DNA of 59,767 nucleotides from contig JAHIWG010000135.1 in NCBI GenBank assembly GCA_018816345.1, positions 1 through 59,767 of the forward strand, read 5' to 3'. A program made the position numbers and the translations under genes. The stretch's first letter is position 1; every line of letters begins with the position of its first letter. The notes beneath the pieces are model-generated. The model was not told the origin of the DNA and made no database searches. It was given only the letters and a program-made list of their open reading frames with translations. The DNA comes from Spirochaetota bacterium. GTDB lineage: Bacteria > Spirochaetota > Spirochaetia > Treponematales > UBA12059. Positions 9,434 through 18,915 of this stretch are shown here, piece after piece.

Positions 9434-12400
9434 GCGCGCTTCCCCGATCCTATCCCGGCGGCGAACGCGATAGGAGAAACGAACAGCGTAAGGGCCGTAG
9501 AGGCGACTACGCCGCCGAGCATAGCGGCCGACATCGATCTCTGAACGGCGCCGGACGAGAACAGGCATACGGGCAGGAGCGCCACGACGGTAGTGACGGT
9601 GGTCGCTAGTACCGGCCGAAGCCGCTCGGACGCGCCGCCGTACGCCGCGGCGACAGTCGAAAGACCGGCGAGCCTCCTCGTCGCGCCGGCCTCGTAGAGG
9701 AGGATGGCGTTATTCACGACCAGCCCGAAGAGCGCTACGAGCCCTATGACCGAGCCTGAATCGAGGCCTACGCCGGCCAGGACCATAACGGGCCCCGCGC
9801 CCGCCATCGAGAGCGGGATGGTGGCCATGATGACGAACGGAAGGGTTAACGACTCGAATTGTGCGCCGAGGGTCAGGTACAGAAGTGCCAGTACCAGGAG
9901 CACGGCGGAGCGCATGGCATCGCCGTAGGTCCTGAACGCCGAACCGTCGGAACGGCTCGCGCTCGGGTCCTCGATCAGCGCGCGGTCTATCGCCGCCTCC
10001 AGAGCCTTTATCCGTCCCGGGGCGGGCTTAGCCTCCAGGTATACGACGTCCGCCCTGTCGAGACGCGCCGCGGACGATGGCTCCAGCGTCATGGCGAAGC
10101 GGGCGATCGCCGACGCCCTGATCGGGATTCCCGCCTGCACGGATACGGGAACGGCCGAGGCCCCGAGCGCCGAGACGTCGGCGCCCCCCATGCCCTCCGC
10201 GAACACGCGCACGTCGGTATCCCGCCCGCATAGCTCGATCCTCGCGGCGACCGCTCCCTCGGTGGCCGTCCGCAGGGCCAGAGCCGCCTCGGAGAGCGTT
10301 ATACCGAGTACCGAGCATGCCTCGCGGTCAGGCGTCATGACGATGCGCGGTTTCATGCCAGACGGAGCGAACGACACTCCGGACAAGGCCTCACCGGCCT
10401 CCTCCGCTATCGCGGCCGCGAGCAGGCCAGCGCGTTCCCGCGCGTCCCTGGTCGATTCGCCCTTTACCGCCAGGAGAGTCCCGCGATCCAGGCCTAGGAG
10501 GCTCGCCGCCGGGTCGGCCGGGACGGAGACGGTTATTGCGGCGGTTCCTCTCGTCGCCGCCTTCGCCGCCTCGAGCAGGGCAGGCATTACCGTTTCCGCG
10601 TTCGCCCCCCTACGTAAGGCGCAGGTAAGCGACAGCCTTTCTATCGAGTAGTCGAGCGAAGCCCTCCTCGCGTAGTCGTCCGTTTCGGAGCCGGCCCCGC
10701 CGAACGCGCTCGATACGAACGGAAGAGCCGAGAGGGCGGCGCTCAGGCGCTTCGCCTCGCCCGCCATCGCGCCGGGATCCGTACCGGGCTGGAAATCGGC
10801 TATCACGGATAATTCGGTCGCGGCGTCCTTGGGCATGAAGGACGCGTCCCTCGTTAGGACGAGGGCCGTCCCCGAGGCCGCGGCGATAGAAGCCGCGGCC
10901 AAAGTCAACGTCGGCCTCCTTAGCGCGAAGCGCAGGGCTCTCCTGTACCCGGCTTCCAGGGCCCTTTTCGGGCGGGCCTCGGCCCTACGCCACGCGACCC
11001 GGTATACGGCGGGAAGCGCGAGGACGGCGCACAGCCAACCGAAGGCGTTGGAGGCGATGACGGCCACGGCGAGATCCCCGAAGAGCTCCCCGACGGCTCC
11101 TGGCAGGAAAAGCACCGGGACGAATACCACGGCGGTAGTCGCCATGCTGCCGAACGTCCCGGATATCGCCGTTCCAGCCGCCGCGGCGACGGCGTCTGGG
11201 CGGGGCCGCTCTGAGCCCGCGGAGAGGCGGGAGGCCAGCGCGTCCAGCATCACGACGGCGTTATCGGATATCATCCCCACGGCCAGGCCCATGCCGCCCA
11301 GGCTCATCACGTTAAGCGAGCGCCCGAGCGCCGACAAGGACGCAAGCGTCGCGGCTACGGATATCGGTATGGACGAGGCCACGAGGAGGCCCAGCCTCAG
11401 ATCGCCTAGCACGGCGAGCAGGGCGAACGCGGCCGCCGCCGCTCCTAAGGAGGCCGCGACGGCGAGGTCCCGTATCGACGCCGCGACGGGGATCGACGAA
11501 TCCCATACCACCGATAGGCCCACGTCGTCGCCTAGAACCGCGGAAAGCTCCTCTAGGGCGGCCCTGGCTCGCCTCGCGGTGGCCACCGGATCGGCGCCGG
11601 GATTCCGATACAGCTCGACCGCTACCGCCTCCTCGCCGTCGGCCACGAAAACGCTATCCCGCCGGGCGTCCCGCTCGACGACCTTGGCGATATCCGATAC
11701 CCTGAACGAACCCGACGGCGCCGAGGCTAATATCCCCGACAGTTCCCGTACGCTCGACGCCCTACCCCTCGCCACGGCCACGAGCTCGAGATCTCCTTCC
11801 CTGAGCGATCCGACGGGAACGTCGACGCACTCGGAGCCGATGGCCCGGGCTACGTCGACGACCGTCATGCCCCTGGCCGCCGCCAGCCTTGAATCGACGG
11901 CGACCGCGGCTTCTCTCCGGCTACCTCCCACTAGCGTGACGCAACCAGCGCCGGCGACGCGCCTCAGGCGGCCCTTGACCTCGTACTCGGCTAGGCGCCT
12001 GGCTAATGACAGGTCGCCCTCGCGGGGCGACACCGCCGCGACTAGCAAGGGCGTCGCGAGAGGGTCATAGGGAAGGACGATCGGCTTGCTCGCTCCTTCA
12101 GGCAAGGAAGTATACGCGGCGTCCAGTATCTCCCTGACTCGGCTCGCCGCCCTGGACGGATCCTCTCCCCAGCCGAAATCGAGCGCGATAGCCACTCGTC
12201 CGTCACGGCAGACGCTCGAGGACGACGACAGCCCCTTCGCGGTGGAAAGCGCGTCCTCGAGCGGGGCCGCGACTAGGGAACGGAGCTCCTCGGCCGGAAG
12301 GCCGGGCATGGCGGCTTCCACGACTATCCTCGGCACAGCTATCTCGGGGAGCCTGCTCAGGGGAAGGGTCGCGGCCGCCCGGGCGCCGGCTATGATCGTC

Positions 12401-12462
12401 GCCAGCAAGGCCATAGAAACGGCCACGGGCCTTCCGGCGAAGAACCTCACGAGGGATCGCAC
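9430..12462 (-). CDS. RND-family inner-membrane transporter (first copy)
   Basis: 1010 residues with the full RND layout. The N-terminus (RSLVRFFAGRPVAVSMAL) is typical of HAE pumps. TM4 contains GLAVGMISDNAVVMLD and TM10 contains GLVVNNAILLYE. The D-N and N-N pairs match SwrC-like RND proteins rather than the DD/K relay of AcrB. The start is GTG at 12462 with AGGG upstream; the previous gene stops 7 nt earlier at 12470. It should use proton flux to drive export together with the adaptor and TolC-like proteins encoded upstream. Family assignment is firm; the substrate (drug, lipid or surface protein) is not shown by the sequence. Confidence 0.92.
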   Translation of the reverse strand: MRSLVRFFAGRPVAVSMALLATIIAGARAAATLPLSRLPEIAVPRIVVEAAMPGLPAEELRSLVAAPLEDALSTAKGLSSSSSVCRDGRVAIALDFGWGEDPSRAASRVREILDAAYTSLPEGASKPIVLPYDPLATPLLVAAVSPREGDLSLARRLAEYEVKGRLRRVAGAGCVTLVGGSRREAAVAVDSRLAAARGMTVVDVARAIGSECVDVPVGSLREGDLELVAVARGRASSVRELSGILASAPSGSFRVSDIAKVVERDARRDSVFVADGEEAVAVELYRNPGADPVATARRARAALEELSAVLGDDVGLSVVWDSSIPVAASIRDLAVAASLGAAAAAFALLAVLGDLRLGLLVASSIPISVAATLASLSALGRSLNVMSLGGMGLAVGMISDNAVVMLDALASRLSAGSERPRPDAVAAAAGTAISGTFGSMATTAVVFVPVLFLPGAVGELFGDLAVAVIASNAFGWLCAVLALPAVYRVAWRRAEARPKRALEAGYRRALRFALRRPTLTLAAASIAAASGTALVLTRDASFMPKDAATELSVIADFQPGTDPGAMAGEAKRLSAALSALPFVSSAFGGAGSETDDYARRASLDYSIERLSLTCALRRGANAETVMPALLEAAKAATRGTAAITVSVPADPAASLLGLDRGTLLAVKGESTRDARERAGLLAAAIAEEAGEALSGVSFAPSGMKPRIVMTPDREACSVLGITLSEAALALRTATEGAVAARIELCGRDTDVRVFAEGMGGADVSALGASAVPVSVQAGIPIRASAIARFAMTLEPSSAARLDRADVVYLEAKPAPGRIKALEAAIDRALIEDPSASRSDGSAFRTYGDAMRSAVLLVLALLYLTLGAQFESLTLPFVIMATIPLSMAGAGPVMVLAGVGLDSGSVIGLVALFGLVVNNAILLYEAGATRRLAGLSTVAAAYGGASERLRPVLATTVTTVVALLPVCLFSSGAVQRSMSAAMLGGVVASTALTLFVSPIAFAAGIGSGKRA

Positions 12463-12469
12463 GTCGCCC

Positions 12470-13999
12470 TCATTTCAAAAGCTCCAGCCGTTGCGCCGAC
12501 GGAGAGGCGTTACCCTCGGAATCCCGTAGCCCGGCGGCCAGCTCTATCGACACGACCCCGGGCTCGACGCGGTTGGTCAGTATCCCGTCGACCCTGGCTA
12601 CGGCGAAGCCCTCCCAGGGCCCGTACGGCGAGGCGTAGTCGAAGCCCCCTAGGCTCACCCGCCTGGCGGAGAAATCCAAGGCGCCGTTAGTGGACGATAG
12701 CCGGAACGAGGACATCAGGGCCAAGATGTCGAGGCCGCCGCCGGCGGCGAGTTCCAGGTACAGCTCTATCGAAGTGGGTACCGCCTCGCCTACCGGGTAG
12801 CGGCCGTCGTCCCCCGAGACGAGGAGCGTCTCGTACGGGCTGTCGAGCGCGAACGCGGCGAGGTCCCTATCGGCGGGGTCGGACTCGCCGGGAGCCAGGG
12901 GCAGCCTAACGCCGACGAAGCGCGGGGGCCTCGATCCCGGGCCGTCGGCGAGGATCCTATACGACGCGCCGCCATCCGCCTCGTTCCCGCGGGCATCCTC
13001 GAAGCCGCCGCGTACCCTGACGGCGAATCGCCCGCCCCAGGCGGGGGGCTCGACGAAGGCGAATACCGCTACGTCGGAACAGTCTCCGGCCGTCTCGAGT
13101 TCCAGGGGAGGCCCTCCGTCGCAAGAGACGCGCGAGGCGAGAGTCCAAAGCCGCACGGGCTCGGAGAACCTTAGTCGCAGCCTCCACCCTGATTCCCACA
13201 GCGCGTTCTCGGTCACCGTCGAGTCCGCGGGGTCGTCAGGAGCTAGCGACGACGCGAGGCCTCCCGACCGGTCCAACGCGTCCGCCCCGACTATAACGGG
13301 CGGGATCCTATCCTCTCCGACGTGGAACCTGAAGGATGTCGCCTCGCCCAGCCTATTCCCGGATTCGTCCCTCAGGTCCGCCGATATCGACACCTCGTAC
13401 TCGGCGCCCCATTCCCACGGCGACGATGGCGCGAAGGCCGCGGTCGCGCCGCCCGGCTCCAGCTTCCAGTAGCCTCTGGTCGACGGCGATAACGACAGGC
13501 ACGAGCGGAAGCCGGCCTCCTCTATCGGCTCGGAGAAGCTTAGCGACAGGGAACCGAGGCTTTGGTCCAGGATCCCTCCGCTAGGCGGCGACGTCGACAG
13601 GAGCCTCGGCCGGCAGTCCTCTAAGCGGGTCGAGAACCGCGCCTCGAGGGCCCTCTCCAAGGACACTCCCCGCAGGCTCATGGCCTCGGCTCCTACGGTC
13701 ACGCGGTACGCCGAGCGGCCTCTCGGAGAGGCTACGGGCGAGAACGACATGGTCGGCCCGTCCCACTCGAAGGTACCGACCACCGCGACGCCGTCCTCCG
13801 TGATGGAGAACGCGTTCTCCACGCTCGGCCTGTCCGGATCCTCGGAGAAGCTTACACGTACCCGGATATCGTCCTCGGGCCCGAAGCGACCTTCGCCAGG
13901 GGCCCAGCCCGCGATGGAGAACGGAGCGGGGCGGAGCAGGTCGCACGAGCAGCAGGCGATCAACGCGGCGGCCGACGCGAACCGGAGCGGGGCCCTCAT
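12470..13999 (-). CDS. Lipoprotein with Big_5-type Ig-like modules (B)
   Basis: 509 residues from an ATG at 13999 that overlaps the upstream stop in an ATGA. A signal peptide with a lipobox (AALIACCSC) predicts a lipoprotein. The mature part contains repeated modules with the signature VSFSEDP, LSFSEPIEE and LRFSEPVR, each followed by a strand-rich block ending in a Y-V or Y-E-V-S-I pattern and a phrase such as RDESGNRLG. This is the pattern of Big_5 (SbsA-type bacterial Ig) domains. The C-terminal third is strand-rich but less regular. It is a diverged sister of the adjacent lipoprotein gene and probably arose by duplication. Its place between the adaptor and the RND genes suggests a periplasmic or cell-surface accessory role in export; no direct evidence exists. 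Confidence 0.85.
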   Translation of the reverse strand: MRAPLRFASAAALIACCSCDLLRPAPFSIAGWAPGEGRFGPEDDIRVRVSFSEDPDRPSVENAFSITEDGVAVVGTFEWDGPTMSFSPVASPRGRSAYRVTVGAEAMSLRGVSLERALEARFSTRLEDCRPRLLSTSPPSGGILDQSLGSLSLSFSEPIEEAGFRSCLSLSPSTRGYWKLEPGGATAAFAPSSPWEWGAEYEVSISADLRDESGNRLGEATSFRFHVGEDRIPPVIVGADALDRSGGLASSLAPDDPADSTVTENALWESGWRLRLRFSEPVRLWTLASRVSCDGGPPLELETAGDCSDVAVFAFVEPPAWGGRFAVRVRGGFEDARGNEADGGASYRILADGPGSRPPRFVGVRLPLAPGESDPADRDLAAFALDSPYETLLVSGDDGRYPVGEAVPTSIELYLELAAGGGLDILALMSSFRLSSTNGALDFSARRVSLGGFDYASPYGPWEGFAVARVDGILTNRVEPGVVSIELAAGLRDSEGNASPSAQRLELLK

Positions 14000-15456
14000 T
14001 CCTTGGCCTCCAGGATCAGAGTCGCGTCGTCTTCCAGGTATAGGCCAGCGGAGCACTTTGCGCCGCCGGCGCCGCCGGGTATGGCGAGCACGTAATAGTT
14101 GGTCGAGACGGCGTCGCTGCGGCGCAAGCCCTCCCACGTCAACGTCATGGAGTCGTCGGAGAACCACGATACGCTCCTTAGGCTAGGGGCGGGCAGCGAA
14201 CCGGGGAAGAACGCCGATAGGCTAGCCGCGTCGGCCATGGAGACCTTGGCCTCCGCCCCGAAGGCCGCGGAAAAATGCAGCGTCATTGACAGGAGGCCAT
14301 CAGGGACGCCTCCTACCGTGACGAGGTTCGAGGCCGAGCCGTCTAGAACGCCGGCGTCCTCTCCAGAGCCGGACGTCGCGGACACTATCTCCAGGAAAGG
14401 CACCGCGGGCGTGAACCGCTCGCGGTACTCCTGGGACATGCGTATCCCCGAGAGGTCCTCGACGTCGGCCGACACCGATAGCGCGAGCGGTTCCTCAGGT
14501 CCCCATCCGCGGTCGGGCGTAAAGACGACGAGCCTGGGCGAAGCGACGCAGACCCGTCCCGGGAGGCTCGGTTCCAGGCGCAGGCACGACAGGACGCTTT
14601 CCTCGACTACGGCCTCGGAGAACCGCACCGCCAGGGAATGCCCCGCGTCGAGGCCGGAGAGGGACGGGGCGACCTCGCGCCACTCGCCTCCCGAGAGGAC
14701 CGCGGCGAAGGTACGCTCCACCGAGGGGGCCTCGCTATCAAGATCTGTCACGAAGCCCGCCTTCTCGGTCCTGGCGACGGGCGCCCCGTCGCGCGAGCGG
14801 GCTTCCGATCCCAGCGTCCACGAGTACTGCGCCAGCGGGGCGAGCCGCTCCCGGGGGACGACGCGAACGACGTCCTTCGACTCGTTCCATTCGAGGTCGA
14901 AGGCTACCGAAGGATTGATGGCGAAGGCCTCGCGTACCGTCAGCGTATCCATGGGCTCGGAGAAACGCAGCGTCAACGCGGCGCTCCCGTCGCCCGATAC
15001 GCCTACCGATGATCCGTGATCGGGGTCGTACGATTCGAGGAACGGCGGAGCCGTAGAGCGCCCGACGAAGAACGGCAAGTCTATCCTCTCCCTGGCCTCC
15101 CTGCCGTCGACGGTCCGCACGCTCCCGTCGAGCGTCAGCCTATACCTGACCCCGGGATCCCACAGGGCGACCGGCCTCCACGAGAAGCCCGCGCCGTCCC
15201 ACGCGAAGTCGCCCTCGACCGTTCCCGCGGGGGATCGAACGGAGAAGGCCCGCTCGGCGTCCAGCCTGACAGGCTCGGCCGAGAACGATACGGTCACGGG
15301 ATCGGTCCTCGAGGCGAGCGTCGCGTACGCCTCGGCGGGCGCGGTCGTGACGGCGACGGGCCGCAGGTCGACGAGCCCGCAGGACGCCAGCGTCGCCGCG
15401 GAGAACGTGAGGAACGCGGCTATCAGCCCGCCGCCTTTAATCGAAAACCTCCGCAC
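13996..15456 (-). CDS. Lipoprotein with Big_5-type Ig-like modules (A)
   Basis: 486 residues. The signal peptide ends in a lipobox LASC (ATLASCGLVD). Three Ig-like modules follow, at about residues 50-125, 140-235 and 245-350, with the hallmark VSFSAEP, LRFSEPMDTLTV and VRFSEAVVEESV segments and a closing Tyr-rich strand. The start at 15456 lies 20 bp inside the end of the adaptor gene, so translation is coupled. Ala, Gly and Ser codons dominate as in its neighbours. The family fold is well supported. The function in this operon is inferred only: a scaffold or surface-exposed partner of the export machine. Confidence 0.85.
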   Translation of the reverse strand: MRRFSIKGGGLIAAFLTFSAATLASCGLVDLRPVAVTTAPAEAYATLASRTDPVTVSFSAEPVRLDAERAFSVRSPAGTVEGDFAWDGAGFSWRPVALWDPGVRYRLTLDGSVRTVDGREARERIDLPFFVGRSTAPPFLESYDPDHGSSVGVSGDGSAALTLRFSEPMDTLTVREAFAINPSVAFDLEWNESKDVVRVVPRERLAPLAQYSWTLGSEARSRDGAPVARTEKAGFVTDLDSEAPSVERTFAAVLSGGEWREVAPSLSGLDAGHSLAVRFSEAVVEESVLSCLRLEPSLPGRVCVASPRLVVFTPDRGWGPEEPLALSVSADVEDLSGIRMSQEYRERFTPAVPFLEIVSATSGSGEDAGVLDGSASNLVTVGGVPDGLLSMTLHFSAAFGAEAKVSMADAASLSAFFPGSLPAPSLRSVSWFSDDSMTLTWEGLRRSDAVSTNYYVLAIPGGAGGAKCSAGLYLEDDATLILEAKE

Positions 15457-16786
15457 GCTCGCCCTCCTTTAATCCCGGATCGGGTTCTAGGGCGACGATA
15501 TCTCCCTCGTCCAGCCCCGAGACGACTATCAGGCCCGAGCCTAACGAGGGCCCGAGCGTCACCTTCCTTCTTCCGACGAGCCCGGAGCTGACGGTGAACA
15601 CCTTCGCCGTATCGCCGGACCTGTCGACCAGGGCGCCTTCGGGAACGACGACGACGCGCCTAGGCTCGCCGGCCGAGATGACCGCGCGCGCGAACATGCC
15701 CGGCCTGAGCCGCCCCTCGGGATCGTCGAACGCTACGCGTACCGAGAACGAGGCGGACCTGGGATCGGCGACGGGCGAGACGAGGTCTACGACGCCGTCG
15801 TACCGGGCGTCCGCCGAGTCGACGCTGACGGCTGCCTTCATGCCGCGCGACAGCCTAGTCGCGTCGGCCTCGCCGACCGATACGACCGCGTAGAGAGAGC
15901 GGAAATCGATAATCGTCACGAGCTTGTCCTCGCGCTTAGCCCGTTCGCCGGCCTCGAGGTACCGCGCGCCTATGACGCCTGGAGAGGGCGCCGCGACAGA
16001 AAGCTCCGAGAGGGCTATCCTCGCGGATTCCAGCTCCTTGCGAGCGGCGTCGAGGCGGGCGGACGCCGCGAGTCTCTCGGCCGACAGCGTCTCCGTAAGG
16101 AGGGATACCAGGGCCGCTTCCCTGTCCACCCTGTCGAGCGGGGGGACCTTGCCCCTCGCGGACAGGTCCGCGTCGCGGAGTCCGACGAGCCTGATCTCCA
16201 GGTCCTTCGCCAAGAGGGACAGGCGCTCCTTCGCGGATTCCACGGAGAAGCTTCCCGACCTGACGGCCTCGGCGGTGACGCCTCCGGCCGAGAACAGCTT
16301 CTCCTGGTCGACGAGCTTTCGCTCCAGCTCCGCGAGCTCGCGCGCGGCCTGGCCGTACTCGAGCCTCGCCTTCCCTATTCCCAGGATCCTCGCCTCGGCG
16401 GCGAGCCGTCCCTCGAACAGTCGAGCCTCCGCCAGGGCAACGGCGGCCTCGGCCTGCGCGACTCCGTTCATGGCCCTTCCCAGCGCGAGCTCCAACTGCG
16501 GGTTCGAGAGCCGGGCCACGATATCGCCGGCCGACACCGCGTCGCCCTCCCGATACGGGAGCGCGGCGACCACCGCCTCCTGGGGAGACGCGACGTCGAC
16601 CTTCTTCAGGAACGAGAGGCTACCGAACCCGCTTACCTCGTCCGGCCAAAGCGCCGCCTCGACCACCGCCGCCCTGACCTTCCTCGTCTCCGTCCCGGAG
16701 ACGGCGGGTTCCCGCGCGCAGGCGAAGAACGCGAGCGCCGCTAGGCAGGCCGCGGCGGAGGTGAATCGATCGGCCAGGCTCGTCAT
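15437..16786 (-). CDS. HlyD/AcrA-type periplasmic adaptor lipoprotein
   Basis: 449 residues from an ATG at 16786 overlapping the TolC-like gene in an ATGA. A lipobox (LAFFAC) follows a Sec signal peptide. A lipoyl/barrel half begins near residue 35, a long alpha-helical hairpin rich in Ala, Glu, Leu and Arg spans about residues 85-250, and the second lipoyl half (VAAPSPGVIG) and beta-barrel (ARYDGVVDLVSPVADP) follow. This order is that of membrane fusion proteins of RND pumps. It should bridge the RND proteins and the outer-membrane channel. The helical hairpin is long for an RND adaptor, which may fit a short TolC partner or a wide periplasm. Confidence 0.9.
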   Translation of the reverse strand: MTSLADRFTSAAACLAALAFFACAREPAVSGTETRKVRAAVVEAALWPDEVSGFGSLSFLKKVDVASPQEAVVAALPYREGDAVSAGDIVARLSNPQLELALGRAMNGVAQAEAAVALAEARLFEGRLAAEARILGIGKARLEYGQAARELAELERKLVDQEKLFSAGGVTAEAVRSGSFSVESAKERLSLLAKDLEIRLVGLRDADLSARGKVPPLDRVDREAALVSLLTETLSAERLAASARLDAARKELESARIALSELSVAAPSPGVIGARYLEAGERAKREDKLVTIIDFRSLYAVVSVGEADATRLSRGMKAAVSVDSADARYDGVVDLVSPVADPRSASFSVRVAFDDPEGRLRPGMFARAVISAGEPRRVVVVPEGALVDRSGDTAKVFTVSSGLVGRRKVTLGPSLGSGLIVVSGLDEGDIVALEPDPGLKEGERAEVFD

Positions 16787-18252
16787 AGCGCCTCCATGAA
16801 CGCCGCCAGGCAATCGGGCGGCAAGTCCAGGAGCCGCTCCAGCCGCCTCTCCGCGGCCAGGAGCGCGTGAGCCGCCTCGACTAGGCCGATCTCCTCTCCG
16901 GCTCTATGCAGTTCCGCTTCCACGGCCTCGAAACGGGTGGCCTGGCCGAGCTCGACCTTCAAGGCGACGAGGGACGACCTGGACTCCGCGATAGATAAGG
17001 CTTGAGCGCCGATATCCCGCTTCCGGAGCGCGCTCCTATAGCCCAGCACCGCCGCGTCGGCCGAGCGCTCGACCTTAGCGACGAGCGAGGCGTATCTCTC
17101 CTCCTCCAGCCGGAGCGCGGCCAGCGAGCCCTTGAGTCCGAGGGCCCGAGCGGGATCTCCGAGCGGCTGGATACGAGCGCTCGACCGGGCCGTCGTATCG
17201 AGCGGCGGCTCGGCGCCTACGCTCGCGCCGAGCGCGCCGGATAGGAAGGGGCTGGAGAACTCGGCGCTTAGCCCTACGGACCACGTCGCCCTGTTCAAGG
17301 GGAAGGCCTCGCCCGAGAGCTGCGCGCCGGCCTTGATACCGACGGACGGGAGCCATGCGAAGGCGGCGGCCTTGGCCTCGGCCCGCTTCTTCAAGACTCC
17401 GTACCTCGCCGCCGACAGCTCGGGAGAGCGCTCGACCGAGGCCGCGCGCAGGCGATCGGCGTCGAGGCCGATCGCTTCCGCGTTCAGGCGCAGGCTCTCC
17501 GTTAGCTCGGGCGCATACCCTCCGAGCGCCTCGGCCAGTTCATCACGAGCCGCCGCCACGGCCAGCTCGGCTTCTGAAATTTCTATCTCGATACCCGAGA
17601 CGCTCATATCCGCCTCGAGCAGGTCGCTGAGCCTCGCGAGCCCCAGCTCTACCTCCGCGCGCAGGGCTTCCCGCTGGGCCGACGCGGATTCCAGGGAAGA
17701 TCGCCGTATCTCCAATCGAGCCTTGGCCGCCACTACCGCCCTATAGGCCGCGACGGCGGCCTCCCCGACGTCGCGCTCCTTCCTCTCGAGCTCCGCTCGG
17801 GCCAGGGCTAGCTCAGCGGACTCGAGCGCCCTGGCCGCCGCCAACCTCCCGCCGTCCCAAAGGGGCTGTTCCAGGGAAAGAGATAGCGTCTTGGTGAACG
17901 AATCGAGCCCTCTTCGCGACAGGCGCTCGTCGTTCCCCGCTACCAGGTCCAGTCTCGGCAGGTACGCCCTTAACCCGAGCCTCCAAGCGCCCTCCCTGAG
18001 CTCTATCGCCTCGCGCTCGGCACGGAGGTCGACGGAAGCGGCTATCGCCATAGCGGAGGCTTCCGCGGCTCCTATGGGCGGGAGGCCTCCCGGAGGCGCT
18101 TCCCGCGTCGCGGCTGGTAGGGCGCCCAGCTCGGCAGCGAGCCTATCCGGAGCCTCGACGTACAGGCTAGCGCAGCCCGCCGCGCCCAGCGCCGACAGGA
18201 CGACTAACCCAGCCCTCGCGATGGGCTTCGCGACAAGCCTCTCGTCCGTCAT
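16783..18252 (-). CDS. TolC/OprM-like outer-membrane efflux lipoprotein
   Basis: 489 residues. The signal peptide ends in the lipobox GAAGC, so it is probably acylated like OprM. The mature protein shows the two-fold repeat of the OEP family: long Ala/Glu/Leu/Arg helices around LREEREAIELREG-like and ELAEALGGY segments, with strand pieces (YLPRLDLVAGND, WLPSVGIKAGAQLSGEAF) that form the outer-membrane barrel. The start overlaps the stop of the TPR lipoprotein gene in an ATGA, and its own stop overlaps the adaptor start. It is the expected outer-membrane duct of the tripartite exporter. Confidence 0.9.
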   Translation of the reverse strand: MTDERLVAKPIARAGLVVLSALGAAGCASLYVEAPDRLAAELGALPAATREAPPGGLPPIGAAEASAMAIAASVDLRAEREAIELREGAWRLGLRAYLPRLDLVAGNDERLSRRGLDSFTKTLSLSLEQPLWDGGRLAAARALESAELALARAELERKERDVGEAAVAAYRAVVAAKARLEIRRSSLESASAQREALRAEVELGLARLSDLLEADMSVSGIEIEISEAELAVAAARDELAEALGGYAPELTESLRLNAEAIGLDADRLRAASVERSPELSAARYGVLKKRAEAKAAAFAWLPSVGIKAGAQLSGEAFPLNRATWSVGLSAEFSSPFLSGALGASVGAEPPLDTTARSSARIQPLGDPARALGLKGSLAALRLEEERYASLVAKVERSADAAVLGYRSALRKRDIGAQALSIAESRSSLVALKVELGQATRFEAVEAELHRAGEEIGLVEAAHALLAAERRLERLLDLPPDCLAAFMEAL

Positions 18253-18911
18253 CGCCGCCGCCCCATGACCTCGTCCCTCATCGCGGAGGCCGCGGCGTAG
18301 GGGGCGGACTCGGGCGGTAGGTTGGCCATGGCCGAGGCTAGGTCGGCCGCGGCGCCTTCCGCGTCACCGGCCGCCCACCTTAGCGCCGCCCTGTCGGCGA
18401 ACGCGAGGCCCGCCTCCGCGGCGGCTTCGATCGCGGCGTCCAGGTAGGCGACCGCGGCGGCGCGATCCCCGGAATCGGTAGAGAGAGTAGCCGCAAGGCG
18501 CAACGCCGCGACGCTCGAGGGATCCGAGGATAGGATCGTCTCGCACGCGCTCATCGCCAGGCCGGGCCGGCCCGTCGCCCTATAGGTCCTGGCCAGCCAT
18601 AGCGCCGCCTCCCCGGCGCGGGGCGACGCGCGCACGGCCTTCCGCAGCGCCCGTTCCGCGCCGGCGTCGTCGCCCGCTAAGTACGCGGCCTTGCCCAGCA
18701 GCGTCAACGATGGCAAGAACGTCGCCTCGGCCTCGAGCGACGACTCGGCCAATCCTTCCGCCTGCTCCAGCCTCCCGGAGTCGTAGGCGCTCGCCGCGGC
18801 GGCATAGGCGGCCAAGGCCCGTTCCCGGGCCGCCGATAGGCGGGCCCCTTCCGGCCGCGCCGCGCAGCCCCATGCCAGGAGCGCGGCGATCGCGACTATG
18901 GCTGCCCTCAT
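18249..18911 (-). CDS. TPR-repeat lipoprotein
   Basis: 220 residues with a lipobox (LLAWGC) at the end of the signal peptide. The mature protein is made of tandem TPR-like helices, for example AYAAAASAYDSGRLEQAEGLAESSLE, split here as two helices, then ALRKAVRASPRAGEAALWLARTY and further units to about residue 205. TPR lipoproteins usually act as assembly factors or protein-binding scaffolds. The gene starts 4 nt after the upstream stop and overlaps the TolC-like gene by an ATGA, so it belongs to the export operon and may help assemble the channel or the giant protein. That role is inferred. Confidence 0.82.
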   Translation of the reverse strand: MRAAIVAIAALLAWGCAARPEGARLSAARERALAAYAAAASAYDSGRLEQAEGLAESSLEAEATFLPSLTLLGKAAYLAGDDAGAERALRKAVRASPRAGEAALWLARTYRATGRPGLAMSACETILSSDPSSVAALRLAATLSTDSGDRAAAVAYLDAAIEAAAEAGLAFADRAALRWAAGDAEGAAADLASAMANLPPESAPYAAASAMRDEVMGRRR

Positions 18912-18915
18912 GGCT

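Noticed and set aside
10829-12070. Plus-strand frame of 413 codons inside the first RND gene
   Set aside because: It is antisense to a firmly identified RND gene, has no family features, and long antisense frames are expected at this GC content.
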